Part shown: positions 1 through 8,952 of the stretch, in pieces
How the letters are laid out: the number at the start of each line of letters is the position of its first letter
How positions within the stretch are numbered: the first letter of the stretch is position 1
Assembly: GCF_003351345.1 (NCBI RefSeq)
Contig: NZ_QQTO01000024.1
Coordinates: 1 to 40,857, forward strand
Source of the DNA: Allobosea caraganae
GTDB lineage: Bacteria > Pseudomonadota > Alphaproteobacteria > Rhizobiales > Beijerinckiaceae
DNA: 40,857 nucleotides
Direction of reading: 5' to 3'
The notes under the pieces: generated by a model
Databases searched by the model: none
What the model was told of the DNA's origin: nothing
The model's input: the letters and a program-made list of their open reading frames with translations, nothing else
Translations under genes and position numbers: made by a program

Positions 1-3000
1 CGCCCGAGGTCGGGTTCGGCCCGGCGGTGACCGAGCCCGAGCCCAGGGCCACGTCGCCGGCATTGCTCGCCGTGGCGCCGAAACCGACCGCCGTGCTGCC
101 GTTGCCAGACGCCGTGCTGCCCGCGCCGCTCGCGGTGGCGCCGGTGGCCGCCGCCGTGCTGTTGGAGCCCGTCGCCGTGCTGTTGTCGGCGGTAGCCTTG
201 CTGCCCACGCCGCTCGCCGTGCTGCCCGCGCCGCTCGCTGTGCTGGCCGCGCCGGTCGCCGTGCTGTTGGCGCCGGAGGCTTCGCTGCCCGCGCCGGTCG
301 CCGTGGCGCCTTCGGCGGATGCCTTGCTGTTCGAGCCGCTCGCCGTGGCGTTCTGGGCCGAGGCGTCGGCGCCCGCGCCGGTCGCCGTGCTGCCGACGCC
401 GCTCGCCTTGCTGAGCGCGCCGAGCGCCGTCGCGTTGTCGGCCGAGGCCACGCTGAGGGCGCCGTAGGCCGCGCTGCCCGCACCACCGGCCTGGCTGGCA
501 TTACCGGAGGCGATGCTGTTGACCGCCGACGCGATCGCGTTCGGGCCGATCGCCACGCTGTTCAGGCCGAGCGCCTGCGAGTCCGGGTCGGTCGAGTTGG
601 CGTGGAAGTACTTGATGCCGCCGCCATTGACCGCCGTGTTGACCACCGTGCCCAGAGCGTAGAGCTGCGAGCCGTTGATCGCGTCCGTCGAGGTCGACGT
701 GACCTGACCCGCCGCGACGTTGGTGATCTGACGCTCCGCCCCCGGAGCGCCGACCGAGACCACGCTCGTCGGGTTTGTCCCCGCAAAACCGGTCAGCAGC
801 AGCGGGCCCGTCCCCGTCGGGATCAGCGCGCTCGACACCTTCACCGCAGCGCCGGTAATGGAGCCACCACCGAGCGCCACGTCTCCCGCATTGTTGGCGA
901 TCGAGTTGCGGCCGAGCGCCACCGCATCCGTGGCGGCCGCAACCGCCGTCGCCGCCGAGCCGATGGTGACAGCACCGTCGGCGATCGCGCCCATGGTGCC
1001 GGAGCCATCCGTCCAGCCGATCGCGATGGCGCCGCCGCCCGAGGCGAAGGCGTTGTTGCCGATCGCCGTGCTGAGATAGCCCGCGGCCTTCGCCGTGGTG
1101 CCGAGCGCGACGGCACTGTCTCCGGAAGCGAGGGAGTTGGTGCCGATGGCCGTGCTGAAGTCGCCGGTCGCCGCGGTGTTGACGCCGGCGGCGAGCGCAT
1201 CCTTGCCGGTGGCGCCGTCGTTGTTGTAGTTGCCGGCAGCCTTGTCGGTCGAGCCGATACTGTAGAAATGCGTCGTCGTGGCCGCGACCTGGTCGGAGAG
1301 CGCCGCGAGCTGCGAGACGTTGACCGCGTCGCTATCGGCCAAGCCGGCCGCGACGCCGGTGATCTGGCGGAACTTGCCGTTGGCCGCATCGCCGACCGAG
1401 ACGGCGCCCAGGGTGCTGGTGGTGGCCTTGATCGCCGTCGCGTCAGCTCCCGGCGAGACATAGCCGGCGATGCCGCTCACCGTGTTGGCGACGGAGCCGG
1501 AGCCGAGCGCCACGCCGCCTGCGACGGTCGCCTGGCTATTCTGCCCCAGCGCCGTGGCCCCTACCGCCGTCGCGCTCGCCAACTGGCCGATAGCCGTCGC
1601 ATTCTCGCCATCTGCAATCGATGAGTGACCGACGGCAACGGTATTGGCGCTCAATGCCTGGCTGAATTGCCCCAAAGCGCTCGAATTTTCACCCTTCGCC
1701 TGGGCGGCCTGCCCAAGCGCGGTCGCATAAGCGGCATCGGCTACGCTGTATTGCCCCAGGGCCGTGCTGTAGGTGCCTATGGCCTCCGCGTGCTGGCCAA
1801 GCGCGGTGGCGTTCTCGCCCGATGCGATGGAGCCTTCACCCACCGCGGTCGTCCAGATATTCGTTGCCTTGCTGTGCTGGCCCAATGCCGTGGAATGGTC
1901 GCCCGACGCTTCGGCGACCTGGCCCACCGCCGTGCTGGCCAGACCGCTGGCCACCGTGCCCATACCTACAGCCACGGACAATTCTCCGGTGGACTGGGCT
2001 TCCTGCCCCAGAGCCGTGGAGAAGTTGCCGTCCGAGCGCGAGGCCATGCCAACTGCGGTCGAGCGCTCACCAATGGACTGGCTGAACTGGCCCACCGCGG
2101 TGGAGTACACCCCCGTGGCCTGGGCGGCCTGACCCACTGCGGTGGTGTTGTAGTTGTTGGCGAGTGAGCCCTGGCCCACGGCGGTCGAATACTCCTGCGT
2201 GGCCTGGCTGAACTGGCCCAGCGCGGTGGAGTAATTGGCCGTGGCATGGCTGTCCTGGCCCAGGGCGGTTGTGTACGATCTCGTGGCCTCGCTGAACTGG
2301 CCCACGGCGGTCGATGCTCCGCCAGTGGCGCTGGCTTGTTGCCCCAGCGCCGTGTCCCGGTAGCTCTGGGCCAGCGAACCCTGCCCCACTGCCGTCGATT
2401 CCCCACCTTCGGCGCGGCTGAACTGGCCCACGGCCGTGTCGTGCCAGCCAGCCCGGCTGGCCGAGCCCACGGCCGTACCCAGCTCGCCATAGGCGAGCGA
2501 GGCTTCGCCAAGCGCGGTCGACGCAAACCCTTGCGCCTGCGCGCCTCGGCCGATAGCGGTCGCGGCCACCTCCCCTGCGAGAGCATCCGTACCGACCGCC
2601 GTGCCGCCCCACATGCTGGCGCTGGCGCGTGTACCCACGGCAGTCGAGACGTCGCCGTTCGCCTGGGCGTTCTGCCCCGCCGCCAGCGCGTCGATGCCGG
2701 TGGCACCGTCGTTGGCGTAGTTGGTGGCGTCCACCTGCCCACGCACGGCGCCCGTGTCGTTGACGCTGTAGTAGTGCGTCAGCTTGCCGGCGGTCGCCTC
2801 GATCGCCTGGTTGGTGGCGAAGAGCTGCGAGCCGTTGATCGCGTCGGTCGAAAGAGCCGAGAGGGTGCCCGCCGCGACGTTGGTGATCTGGCGCTCGGCA
2901 CCGGCCTTGCCGACCGAGACGACGCTGGTGATGCCGGTGATGCCGGCCGCAGGCGTGGCGCTGCCCGCGATCACGTAGGTGCCGGTGTTGACCGCGCCCT

Positions 3001-6000
3001 CGATCGAGCCCTTGCCGAGCGCGACGCCGCCGTTGAGGATCGCCGTAGTGTTGTCGCCGAGAGCCGTGCCGCCATTGCCCGCCGCGGCGAAGGCGCCGAG
3101 CGAGACCGAGCCGGTCGCCGTGGCGCCCGTGCCGATGGCGATGGCGTCGGCGCCGCTGGAGGCAGCGTTCTTGCCGAGCGCGATGGCTCCCGCCGCCGTG
3201 GACTTGGCCGTGTTGCCGATCGCGATGCCATCGCTGCTGGAGGTCACGGTGCTCGTGCCGATGGCGACGTTGTTGGACCCGGTCGTGCTGCTGCCAGCCT
3301 GGAAACCGAAGCCGATATTCTTGCTGCCGGTGACCGAGGAGCCGGCCTGGAAGCCCATGGCGTTGTTATAGCCGCCAGTGACCGACGAACCGGCCTGGTA
3401 GCCGAAGGCGTCGTTCAGGGTGCCGGTGTTGTTATTGCCGGCCTGGAAGCCGACGAAGGCGCTGCCTCCGCTGCCCGCGCCGCCGCCGAGGCCGGCGCCG
3501 GAACCGATCGCCACGGTCGCCAGCCCTTCGGCGCTCGCGCCGGCGCCGAGCGCCACGCTCGAGCCGCCCACGGCCTTCGAGGCGCTGCCGACGGCGACGG
3601 CCGACGCACCCGAGGCATTCGCGCCGGGTGTCAGGGTGATGGTGTCGCTGGCGTCCATGGTGCCGCCGCCGATCGCCACCGAGTTATTCCCGCTAGCCGA
3701 CGCCTTGATGCCGGTGGCGATGGCGCCATAGGCGGTGGCCGAACTGCCAATGCCGAAGGCGTTGCTGAAGTGCTGGGTCGCCGTGCCGCCGATGGTCGCG
3801 GAGTATTGCCCCGTGGCCTGCGCGCCGACGCCGAGCGCCGTGCTGCCGGAGCCGGTCGCCGTGGCACCGACGCCGAGCGCCGTGTCCTGTGAGTTCTTCG
3901 CGACGGAGCGCGAGCCGATCGCGGTCGATTCCGCACCCACGGCCTGCGCCGACTGGCCCACAGCCGTGTTGTTGATAAGGGAGCCGGACTCGGCGTTGTA
4001 GCCGACAGCCACGCCGTACTGGCCGGCGGCTTTCGCGCCCACACCCGCTGCCAGACTGTTCAGGCCCTTGGCGCCATCATTGGCATAGTTGACGCCAATC
4101 GCGCCGAAATCGTTGACGCTGTAATAATGCGTCAGCTTGCCGGCGGTCGCTTCGATCGCCTGATTGGTGGCGAAGAGCTGGGAGCCGTTGATCGCGTCGG
4201 TCGAGAGCGCCGTGACCCGGCCTGCCGCGACGTTGGTGATCTGGCGCTCAGCGCCGGCGGCGCCGACCGAGACCACGCTCAACGGGTTGGTGCCCGCGTA
4301 GCCGTAGGTCACGCCGTTGATCACGCCTTCCTTCGTCGCGTTGGCCGCGCCTTCGACCGAACCCTTGCCCAGCGCCACGCCGCCGGCGAGGATCGCCGTC
4401 GTGTTGTCGCCGAGCGCGGTGCCGCCAGCGCCTGCCGACGCTGCCGCGCCGAATGCGACCGAGCCGGTCGCCGTCGCGCCCGCGCCAATCGCGATCGCCT
4501 TCTCGCCCGTCGACTGGGCACCCGTACCCATCGCGATCGCATCCGCCCTGGTGGCGAGTGCGCTCTTGCCGATCGCAATCGCCCGGTCGGCATCGGTGAT
4601 CGCCGTGTTGCCGAGCGCGATCGTGTCGTTCAGCGCGACCGCGGGCGGCGTGCCGGTGACGACATTACCGGCCCGGTCGGTGATCGTGCCGCTGGTGGCG
4701 TCGAGATAGAAGCCGGTGCCCGCGCCCTTGCCCATGGCGAGGTTGTTGCTGCCGGTGGTCAGCAGGCCCGCGCCGCTGCCGGTGAAGACATTGTTGTCGC
4801 CGGTGGTGGAGACACCGGCATAGGTGCCGGAGACGATGTTCTGGCTGCCGATGCCCCCGGCGAAGGCGCTGGTTCCGGTAGCACTGTTGTAGTTGCCCTT
4901 GACGCCGATCGCGGCGACCTCACCGACCGCGAGGTTGCCTTTGCCCGTCAGCTGGGCACCGGCTCCGTTGCCGATGAAGGTTTGGTTGGTGCCCGTGCTG
5001 CCATTGCCAGCCTGGCTGCCGATCGCAACCGTGAGGTCTCCGGCTTGAGCCAATTCGCCGACCGCCACACCGTACGCTCCGGTGGCCTGCGAATATGCCC
5101 CGATCGCAATCCCGTTCGCGCCGGTCGAGCTTGCATAGGCCCCGACCGCGACGCCTTGGCCGTTTTTGGCCGTGGCCCCTACGCCGGCAGCAAGCGAGTT
5201 GAAGCCGGTCGCGCCGTCATTGTTGTAGTTGGCAGCGATCGGGTCGGTCGAGCCGACGCTGTAGAAATGCGTCGTCGCCGCCGCCACGCCAGCCTTCAGC
5301 TGGGAGACGTTGACCGCGTCGCTGTCGACCGTGCCGGCCGCGACACCGGTGATCTGGCGGAACCGGCCGTTGCCGGCATCGCCGACCGCGACCGCGCCGA
5401 GCGTGCTCTTTGTGGCGTTGATCGCCGCAGTAGCGGTCGCGTCGGCCGTTGGCGGGACATAGCCATCGGCGCCCGCCGCCCTGTTTGCGAACGAACTCGC
5501 ACCGAGTGCGACGCCCCCGGCGACGTTTGTGGAACTACTTTGACCAAAGGCCAGGCCCTGATCACCGAATACGTTGGCACCATTGCCGATGGCAATCGCT
5601 GCGGCAGCCTGCGCGGCGGCCGATTGACCAATCGCGATCGCGTTCTCGGCGGTGCCGGGGCCACCCGCACTATTGTTGTTGCCGATTGCTACGCTGCCCA
5701 GGCCGGCTACGGTGTTGTTGAGGCCTATGCCGATGCCGGCATGCGCCGTCGCGCTGACATGGCTGTCGCCGATGGCGACGGAATAGTTGCTGAGCGCATC
5801 TGCGCGCACGCCCAATGCCGTGCCGTGGAATCCGCCGGCATTCGCACCAGCCCCGACAGCCGTTCCGGCGACGCCCGTCGCACTGGCCATTTCGCCGATT
5901 GCAACCGAGGAGCCGTAGGGGAAACCGCCGGACGGAACGGTGCCGGTGGCAACCGCGCCGAAGCCAAGCGCGATGTCCTTGCCGCTATTGGCCGCTGCAT

Positions 6001-8308
6001 CCTTGCCGATGGCGATGGCGTCCTTGCCGGCAGCGCCATCATTGTTGAAGTTGCCGCCGCCGGTCGAGTTGACGCTGTAGTAATGCGTCTGGCCGGCCAG
6101 CAGCTGCGCGACGTTGACCGCGTCGGTCGCCGCCGTGCCCGCCGCAACACCGGTGATCTGGCGGGTCTTGCCGTTGGCGGCATCGCCCACCGAAACCGCG
6201 GCCAGCGTGCTCCTCCAAGTCGCCGACGTGTCGGCCGAGGCCGCGCCCGTCACCGGGTTCAGGCCGGCTGAGCCCGCCGCCGTGCCCGCAACCGAGCCGG
6301 AGCCCAACGCCACGCCGCCCGCGACGGTGACGCTCGAAGCCGTGCCCAGCGCCGTACCGCCGGAGACATCCGCGCTGGCGTTCTTGCCGACGGCCGTGCC
6401 GGCGATCGTCCCGGCAACCGTCGCGCCGCCGAGATAGGTCGCGACCGCGCCGTCGCCCAGCGCCGTACCGCCATTGCCGGCCCGCGCGACCGAGCCGAGC
6501 GCGACCGAGCCGGTGGCGATGGCCTGGCGGCCGATGGCGATGGCGTTCACGCCGGTCGCCTGCGCCTGCGTGCCGAATGCGATCGCATAATCGGCCGATG
6601 CCTTGCTGGAATCGCCGATGGCGATCGTGTAGTTCCCGCTCAGCAGTGCGCCGGACGCACCCTTGCCAGCGTTCGTTCCGAGAGCGATGTTGGAATAGCC
6701 CTCGATATAGCTGCCCGCAGCCTGACCGATCGCCACGCTCGAGCTGGCCTTCGAGTACGTGCCTGCCATGACTCCGAACGCGGCGTTGTTATAGCCCTCA
6801 ACGCCAATTCCGGCTCCATACCCGACGGCCGCGTTCTGGGATCCTTTCACGCTGGAGCCTGCGGATTGACCGATGCCGATGTTCGACGCGCCCTGGACCC
6901 CCGCCCCGCCGCTGTTGCCCAAACCCAGATTGTAGGAGCCGACGACATTGGATCCGGCGTTATTGCCGAAGGCGGCATTGCTGTCGCCGCTCGCCTTGTA
7001 TCCGGCGCTCTGGCCCAGGCCCAGATTGCTGGAGCCCTTGGCGAAACTGCCCGCGTCGGTGCCGACGCCGACATTCCCGCTGCCATCGACAACGTTGCCG
7101 GCTCTCAGCCCAACGGCGAGATTGCTCGAGCCATTGGCATATCGGCCCGCTTGCTGTCCCAACGCGGTGTTGTCTATCGCAAGCCCGGTATTGGCGCCGC
7201 CGAAGCCGGACGTTCCCGTGAACTGTCCGGCCTGATAGCCAATGGCGGTATTCCCGCTGCCCTTGCTGCCCTTGCCTGCCAGCTCGCCGATCACGACCGA
7301 CGCCATGCCGGTGCCGTCCGCGGCCTCCTTGCCGATGACGACGTTGCCCTGGTAGCCCGAACGCGCGCCCATGCCGATCGCGACCGAGCCGACCGAGGGT
7401 CCGACGGAGGCCCCAGCACCGATCGCGACGCTATTGGTGGGAGCATTGCTGACGGTGTTGTCGGACTTGGCGCCGTAGCCGATCACGACGGAGCCAGCGC
7501 TCTTGGTCCCGACCGTCGCCTCCTTGCCGATGGCGATGGCGTTGGCCGCGACGGCCTGGCTCTGGGTTCCGAACGCGATCGCGTCCGCGGCCGTCGCCTT
7601 CGCGGCCATGCCGATGGCGAGCGAGTTCGCGCCGGCAGCGCTCGTCGCTGCGTTACCCAGCGCGATGGCGTTGGTCCCGAGGTTGTTGGCAATCCAGGTA
7701 TTCAGCGTCGTCAGGTCGACGCCAGCACCGAAGAAGTCGGCGGGAATCCCGCTTACGGTCGCGAAGCCGCCATTGGCGGTCGGCACCTGGCAGGTCCAGT
7801 CGCCAGATCCACCGAACCCCGGCCGCGAGCAGGTCCCGCTCGGGGTCACCGTCATGTCCGCCTGCGCCGGGACCGCAAAGCCGAGACCCAGCGCCAGCGG
7901 CAGCGCCGCGGCCGCCGGCTTCCAGCCCAGCCTGGCCCAGGCGCGCTTGCGCTCCGCCGAAGCGAAGGCGACCAGAACCCGGCCGCAATCGGGGCAGCGC
8001 GGCTCGTCGGGCAAGCCTGACGGCCCCTCGTCGGCAGCGAAGCGGCTGGCATGGCCGGTATGCGCATGCGAGTTGATGATGCCCATCGCGGCGAGCGCCT
8101 GCGCCACTGCCGAACCACGGCCGAGCGTGCCGATGCAGCGCTTCTCGCCCATGCCGAGAACGCGGAAGGCCAGGCGGAAGATCGCGGCAAGCCGACGCCT
8201 TTGCGACTTGCTCGGCCCGTCCCGTCGCGTGGCCGTCGCGGGACTTGCCGCTCCCTGATCGGCAAGCCGCGGGCCGGCAATCTCGCGCATAGAGTCAAGC
8301 ATATTCAT
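1..8308 (-). CDS. Giant YadA-type trimeric autotransporter adhesin, N-terminal 2,769 codons (3' end outside window)
   Basis: The minus-strand frame stays open from ATG 8308 to the left edge; I checked frame continuity near 4000 and at 2-58. The passenger is almost entirely YadA-head-type repeats (AxAxG/AIG/AVG patterns). Six neck-like modules with a RQIT motif and a DAVNVSQL or DAINGSQL tail occur near 590-770, 1260-1420, 2770-2930, 4110-4290, 5230-5400 and 6075-6200, most followed by a THYYSV or THFYSV segment. The family forms trimeric surface stalks, and the anchor domain must lie beyond the window. A hydrophobic signal core ends in AVPAQA at residue 150, so the pre-signal extension is unusually long and carries a CPDC motif. 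ATG 8302 and ATG 8290 are alternative starts; the Shine-Dalgarno is weak. Ligand and exact adhesive role cannot be read from sequence. Confidence 0.96.
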   Translation of the reverse strand, partial: MNMLDSMREIAGPRLADQGAASPATATRRDGPSKSQRRRLAAIFRLAFRVLGMGEKRCIGTLGRGSAVAQALAAMGIINSHAHTGHASRFAADEGPSGLPDEPRCPDCGRVLVAFASAERKRAWARLGWKPAAAALPLALGLGFAVPAQADMTVTPSGTCSRPGFGGSGDWTCQVPTANGGFATVSGIPADFFGAGVDLTTLNTWIANNLGTNAIALGNAATSAAGANSLAIGMAAKATAADAIAFGTQSQAVAANAIAIGKEATVGTKSAGSVVIGYGAKSDNTVSNAPTNSVAIGAGASVGPSVGSVAIGMGARSGYQGNVVIGKEAADGTGMASVVIGELAGKGSKGSGNTAIGYQAGQFTGTSGFGGANTGLAIDNTALGQQAGRYANGSSNLAVGLRAGNVVDGSGNVGVGTDAGSFAKGSSNLGLGQSAGYKASGDSNAAFGNNAGSNVVGSYNLGLGNSGGAGVQGASNIGIGQSAGSSVKGSQNAAVGYGAGIGVEGYNNAAFGVMAGTYSKASSSVAIGQAAGSYIEGYSNIALGTNAGKGASGALLSGNYTIAIGDSSKASADYAIAFGTQAQATGVNAIAIGRQAIATGSVALGSVARAGNGGTALGDGAVATYLGGATVAGTIAGTAVGKNASADVSGGTALGTASSVTVAGGVALGSGSVAGTAAGSAGLNPVTGAASADTSATWRSTLAAVSVGDAANGKTRQITGVAAGTAATDAVNVAQLLAGQTHYYSVNSTGGGNFNNDGAAGKDAIAIGKDAAANSGKDIALGFGAVATGTVPSGGFPYGSSVAIGEMASATGVAGTAVGAGANAGGFHGTALGVRADALSNYSVAIGDSHVSATAHAGIGIGLNNTVAGLGSVAIGNNNSAGGPGTAENAIAIGQSAAAQAAAAIAIGNGANVFGDQGLAFGQSSSTNVAGGVALGASSFANRAAGADGYVPPTADATATAAINATKSTLGAVAVGDAGNGRFRQITGVAAGTVDSDAVNVSQLKAGVAAATTHFYSVGSTDPIAANYNNDGATGFNSLAAGVGATAKNGQGVAVGAYASSTGANGIAIGAYSQATGAYGVAVGELAQAGDLTVAIGSQAGNGSTGTNQTFIGNGAGAQLTGKGNLAVGEVAAIGVKGNYNSATGTSAFAGGIGSQNIVSGTYAGVSTTGDNNVFTGSGAGLLTTGSNNLAMGKGAGTGFYLDATSGTITDRAGNVVTGTPPAVALNDTIALGNTAITDADRAIAIGKSALATRADAIAMGTGAQSTGEKAIAIGAGATATGSVAFGAAASAGAGGTALGDNTTAILAGGVALGKGSVEGAANATKEGVINGVTYGYAGTNPLSVVSVGAAGAERQITNVAAGRVTALSTDAINGSQLFATNQAIEATAGKLTHYYSVNDFGAIGVNYANDGAKGLNSLAAGVGAKAAGQYGVAVGYNAESGSLINNTAVGQSAQAVGAESTAIGSRSVAKNSQDTALGVGATATGSGSTALGVGAQATGQYSATIGGTATQHFSNAFGIGSSATAYGAIATGIKASASGNNSVAIGGGTMDASDTITLTPGANASGASAVAVGSASKAVGGSSVALGAGASAEGLATVAIGSGAGLGGGAGSGGSAFVGFQAGNNNTGTLNDAFGYQAGSSVTGGYNNAMGFQAGSSVTGSKNIGFGFQAGSSTTGSNNVAIGTSTVTSSSDGIAIGNTAKSTAAGAIALGKNAASSGADAIAIGTGATATGSVSLGAFAAAGNGGTALGDNTTAILNGGVALGKGSIEGAVNTGTYVIAGSATPAAGITGITSVVSVGKAGAERQITNVAAGTLSALSTDAINGSQLFATNQAIEATAGKLTHYYSVNDTGAVRGQVDATNYANDGATGIDALAAGQNAQANGDVSTAVGTRASASMWGGTAVGTDALAGEVAATAIGRGAQAQGFASTALGEASLAYGELGTAVGSASRAGWHDTAVGQFSRAEGGESTAVGQGSLAQSYRDTALGQQASATGGASTAVGQFSEATRSYTTALGQDSHATANYSTALGQFSQATQEYSTAVGQGSLANNYNTTAVGQAAQATGVYSTAVGQFSQSIGERSTAVGMASRSDGNFSTALGQEAQSTGELSVAVGMGTVASGLASTAVGQVAEASGDHSTALGQHSKATNIWTTAVGEGSIASGENATALGQHAEAIGTYSTALGQYSVADAAYATALGQAAQAKGENSSALGQFSQALSANTVAVGHSSIADGENATAIGQLASATAVGATALGQNSQATVAGGVALGSGSVANTVSGIAGYVSPGADATAIKATTSTLGAVSVGDAANGKFRQITGVAAGLADSDAVNVSQLAALSDQVAATTTHFYSIGSTDKAAGNYNNDGATGKDALAAGVNTAATGDFSTAIGTNSLASGDSAVALGTTAKAAGYLSTAIGNNAFASGGGAIAIGWTDGSGTMGAIADGAVTIGSAATAVAAATDAVALGRNSIANNAGDVALGGGSITGAAVKVSSALIPTGTGPLLLTGFAGTNPTSVVSVGAPGAERQITNVAAGQVTSTSTDAINGSQLYALGTVVNTAVNGGGIKYFHANSTDPDSQALGLNSVAIGPNAIASAVNSIASGNASQAGGAGSAAYGALSVASADNATALGALSKASGVGSTATGAGADASAQNATASGSNSKASAEGATATGAGSEASGANSTATGAASTASGAGSTASGVGSKATADNSTATGSNSTAAATGATASGAGSTASGNGSTAVGFGATASNAGDVALGSGSVTAGPNPTSG
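1620..2640 (-). repeat. 14-residue (42-bp) STAxGQ repeat block in the adhesin
   Basis: Some two dozen successive units of the type STALGQFSQATQEY or STAVGQGSLANNYN are encoded here. The Gln after the Gly and the frequent aromatic residue at unit end are specific to this stretch. At DNA level the 42-bp units are similar enough to allow slippage or unequal recombination, so unit number may vary between strains. Confidence 0.8.
6640..7270 (-). repeat. 16-residue (48-bp) head-repeat block in the adhesin
   Basis: Reading the minus strand, about eleven consecutive units follow GxxNxxxGxxAGxxxx, for example GSSNLGLGQSAGYKAS and GDSNAAFGNNAGSNVV. They differ from the 14-residue AxAxG units elsewhere in the gene. 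Shorter blocks of the same type occur near 3240-3440 and 4740-4990. The period of 16 rather than 14 residues suggests a different turn geometry in the trimeric beta-roll. Confidence 0.8.
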
Positions 8309-8952
8309 CGACCGCCCCGTTCAACCCACGACAAGCCGCGACATGATTGGGGGACAACCAGCAAGTCCGTTCGAATGAGCGGGCCAACTACTTGCCTAAT
8401 CTGCCGCTAGGCTATCGAGATATCGGTTAGATCGGGGGGGACGGACGAGACACGGACCGGACAATCTAGGTCCGAAACAGGACAGAAGTTGACCTAGATG
8501 GAGATTTTCCCATGAATAGATTTTCACTGCGGAATGAATCAGTAATCGCCAATCGCCTTATCTATAACGATACGATTTTTACGAAAATTCTCTATTATTA
8601 CAGGATAAAAGGTTACGCAATCCGGCAGAATCGGATGAACGAACCATATTAATTTCAATAACAGGCCATGTCATTTGGATTAATACCATACTCAGCGCGA
8701 GAAGAGTGATATACATTGCAATTATTCGGCTAATAATTCAAATCGCAGCGACCAGAGCGATCATGATGCACGACGAGGGCGAGTTCTCATGGTGTGACGA
8801 AGCATACGTCGAGCGCGGCAGGCCCGCCTCCTGGCCGCTCGGCCTGATGCCGGCTCCCGAGCAGCATCCGGCCGCCAGCATCACCCGGAACGCAAGGAGG
8901 CCTTCCGTTCCGCGTACGAATTCGCAGTGTCCGGCCGCTTCGGTGGCTCTGC
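8309..8952. promoter_or_regulatory. AT-rich intergenic region upstream of the adhesin
   Basis: This 644-bp stretch separates the adhesin start from the end of the acyltransferase gene. Positions 8500-8760 are conspicuously AT-rich against a GC-rich background. I see no convincing gene; the short open frame at 8706-8993 has a hydrophobic start but no recognisable domain. The region should hold the adhesin promoter. AT-rich tracts like this are typical targets of MucR/H-NS-like silencers, which is inference here. Confidence 0.5.
8464..8499. promoter_or_regulatory. Inverted repeat ATCTAGGTC-N18-GACCTAGAT upstream of the adhesin
   Basis: Two perfect 9-bp arms (8464-8472 and 8491-8499) lie about 155-190 bp upstream of the adhesin start. 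The spacer contains a smaller GTCC/GGAC pair. It could be an operator or a transcript hairpin; nothing in the sequence decides between them. Confidence 0.4.

Noticed and set aside
1620..2640. CRISPR-like periodic repeats
   Set aside because: The 42-bp period is translated in frame as adhesin units, has no unique spacers, and no cas genes are nearby.
4127..6271. 714-codon plus-strand open frame opposite the adhesin
   Set aside because: It is a by-product of GC-rich repeats read on the other strand; composition is Arg/Ala/Gly/Asp-rich with no domain, and the minus-strand YadA repeats are unambiguous. The same holds for 2246-3892 and 602-1624.
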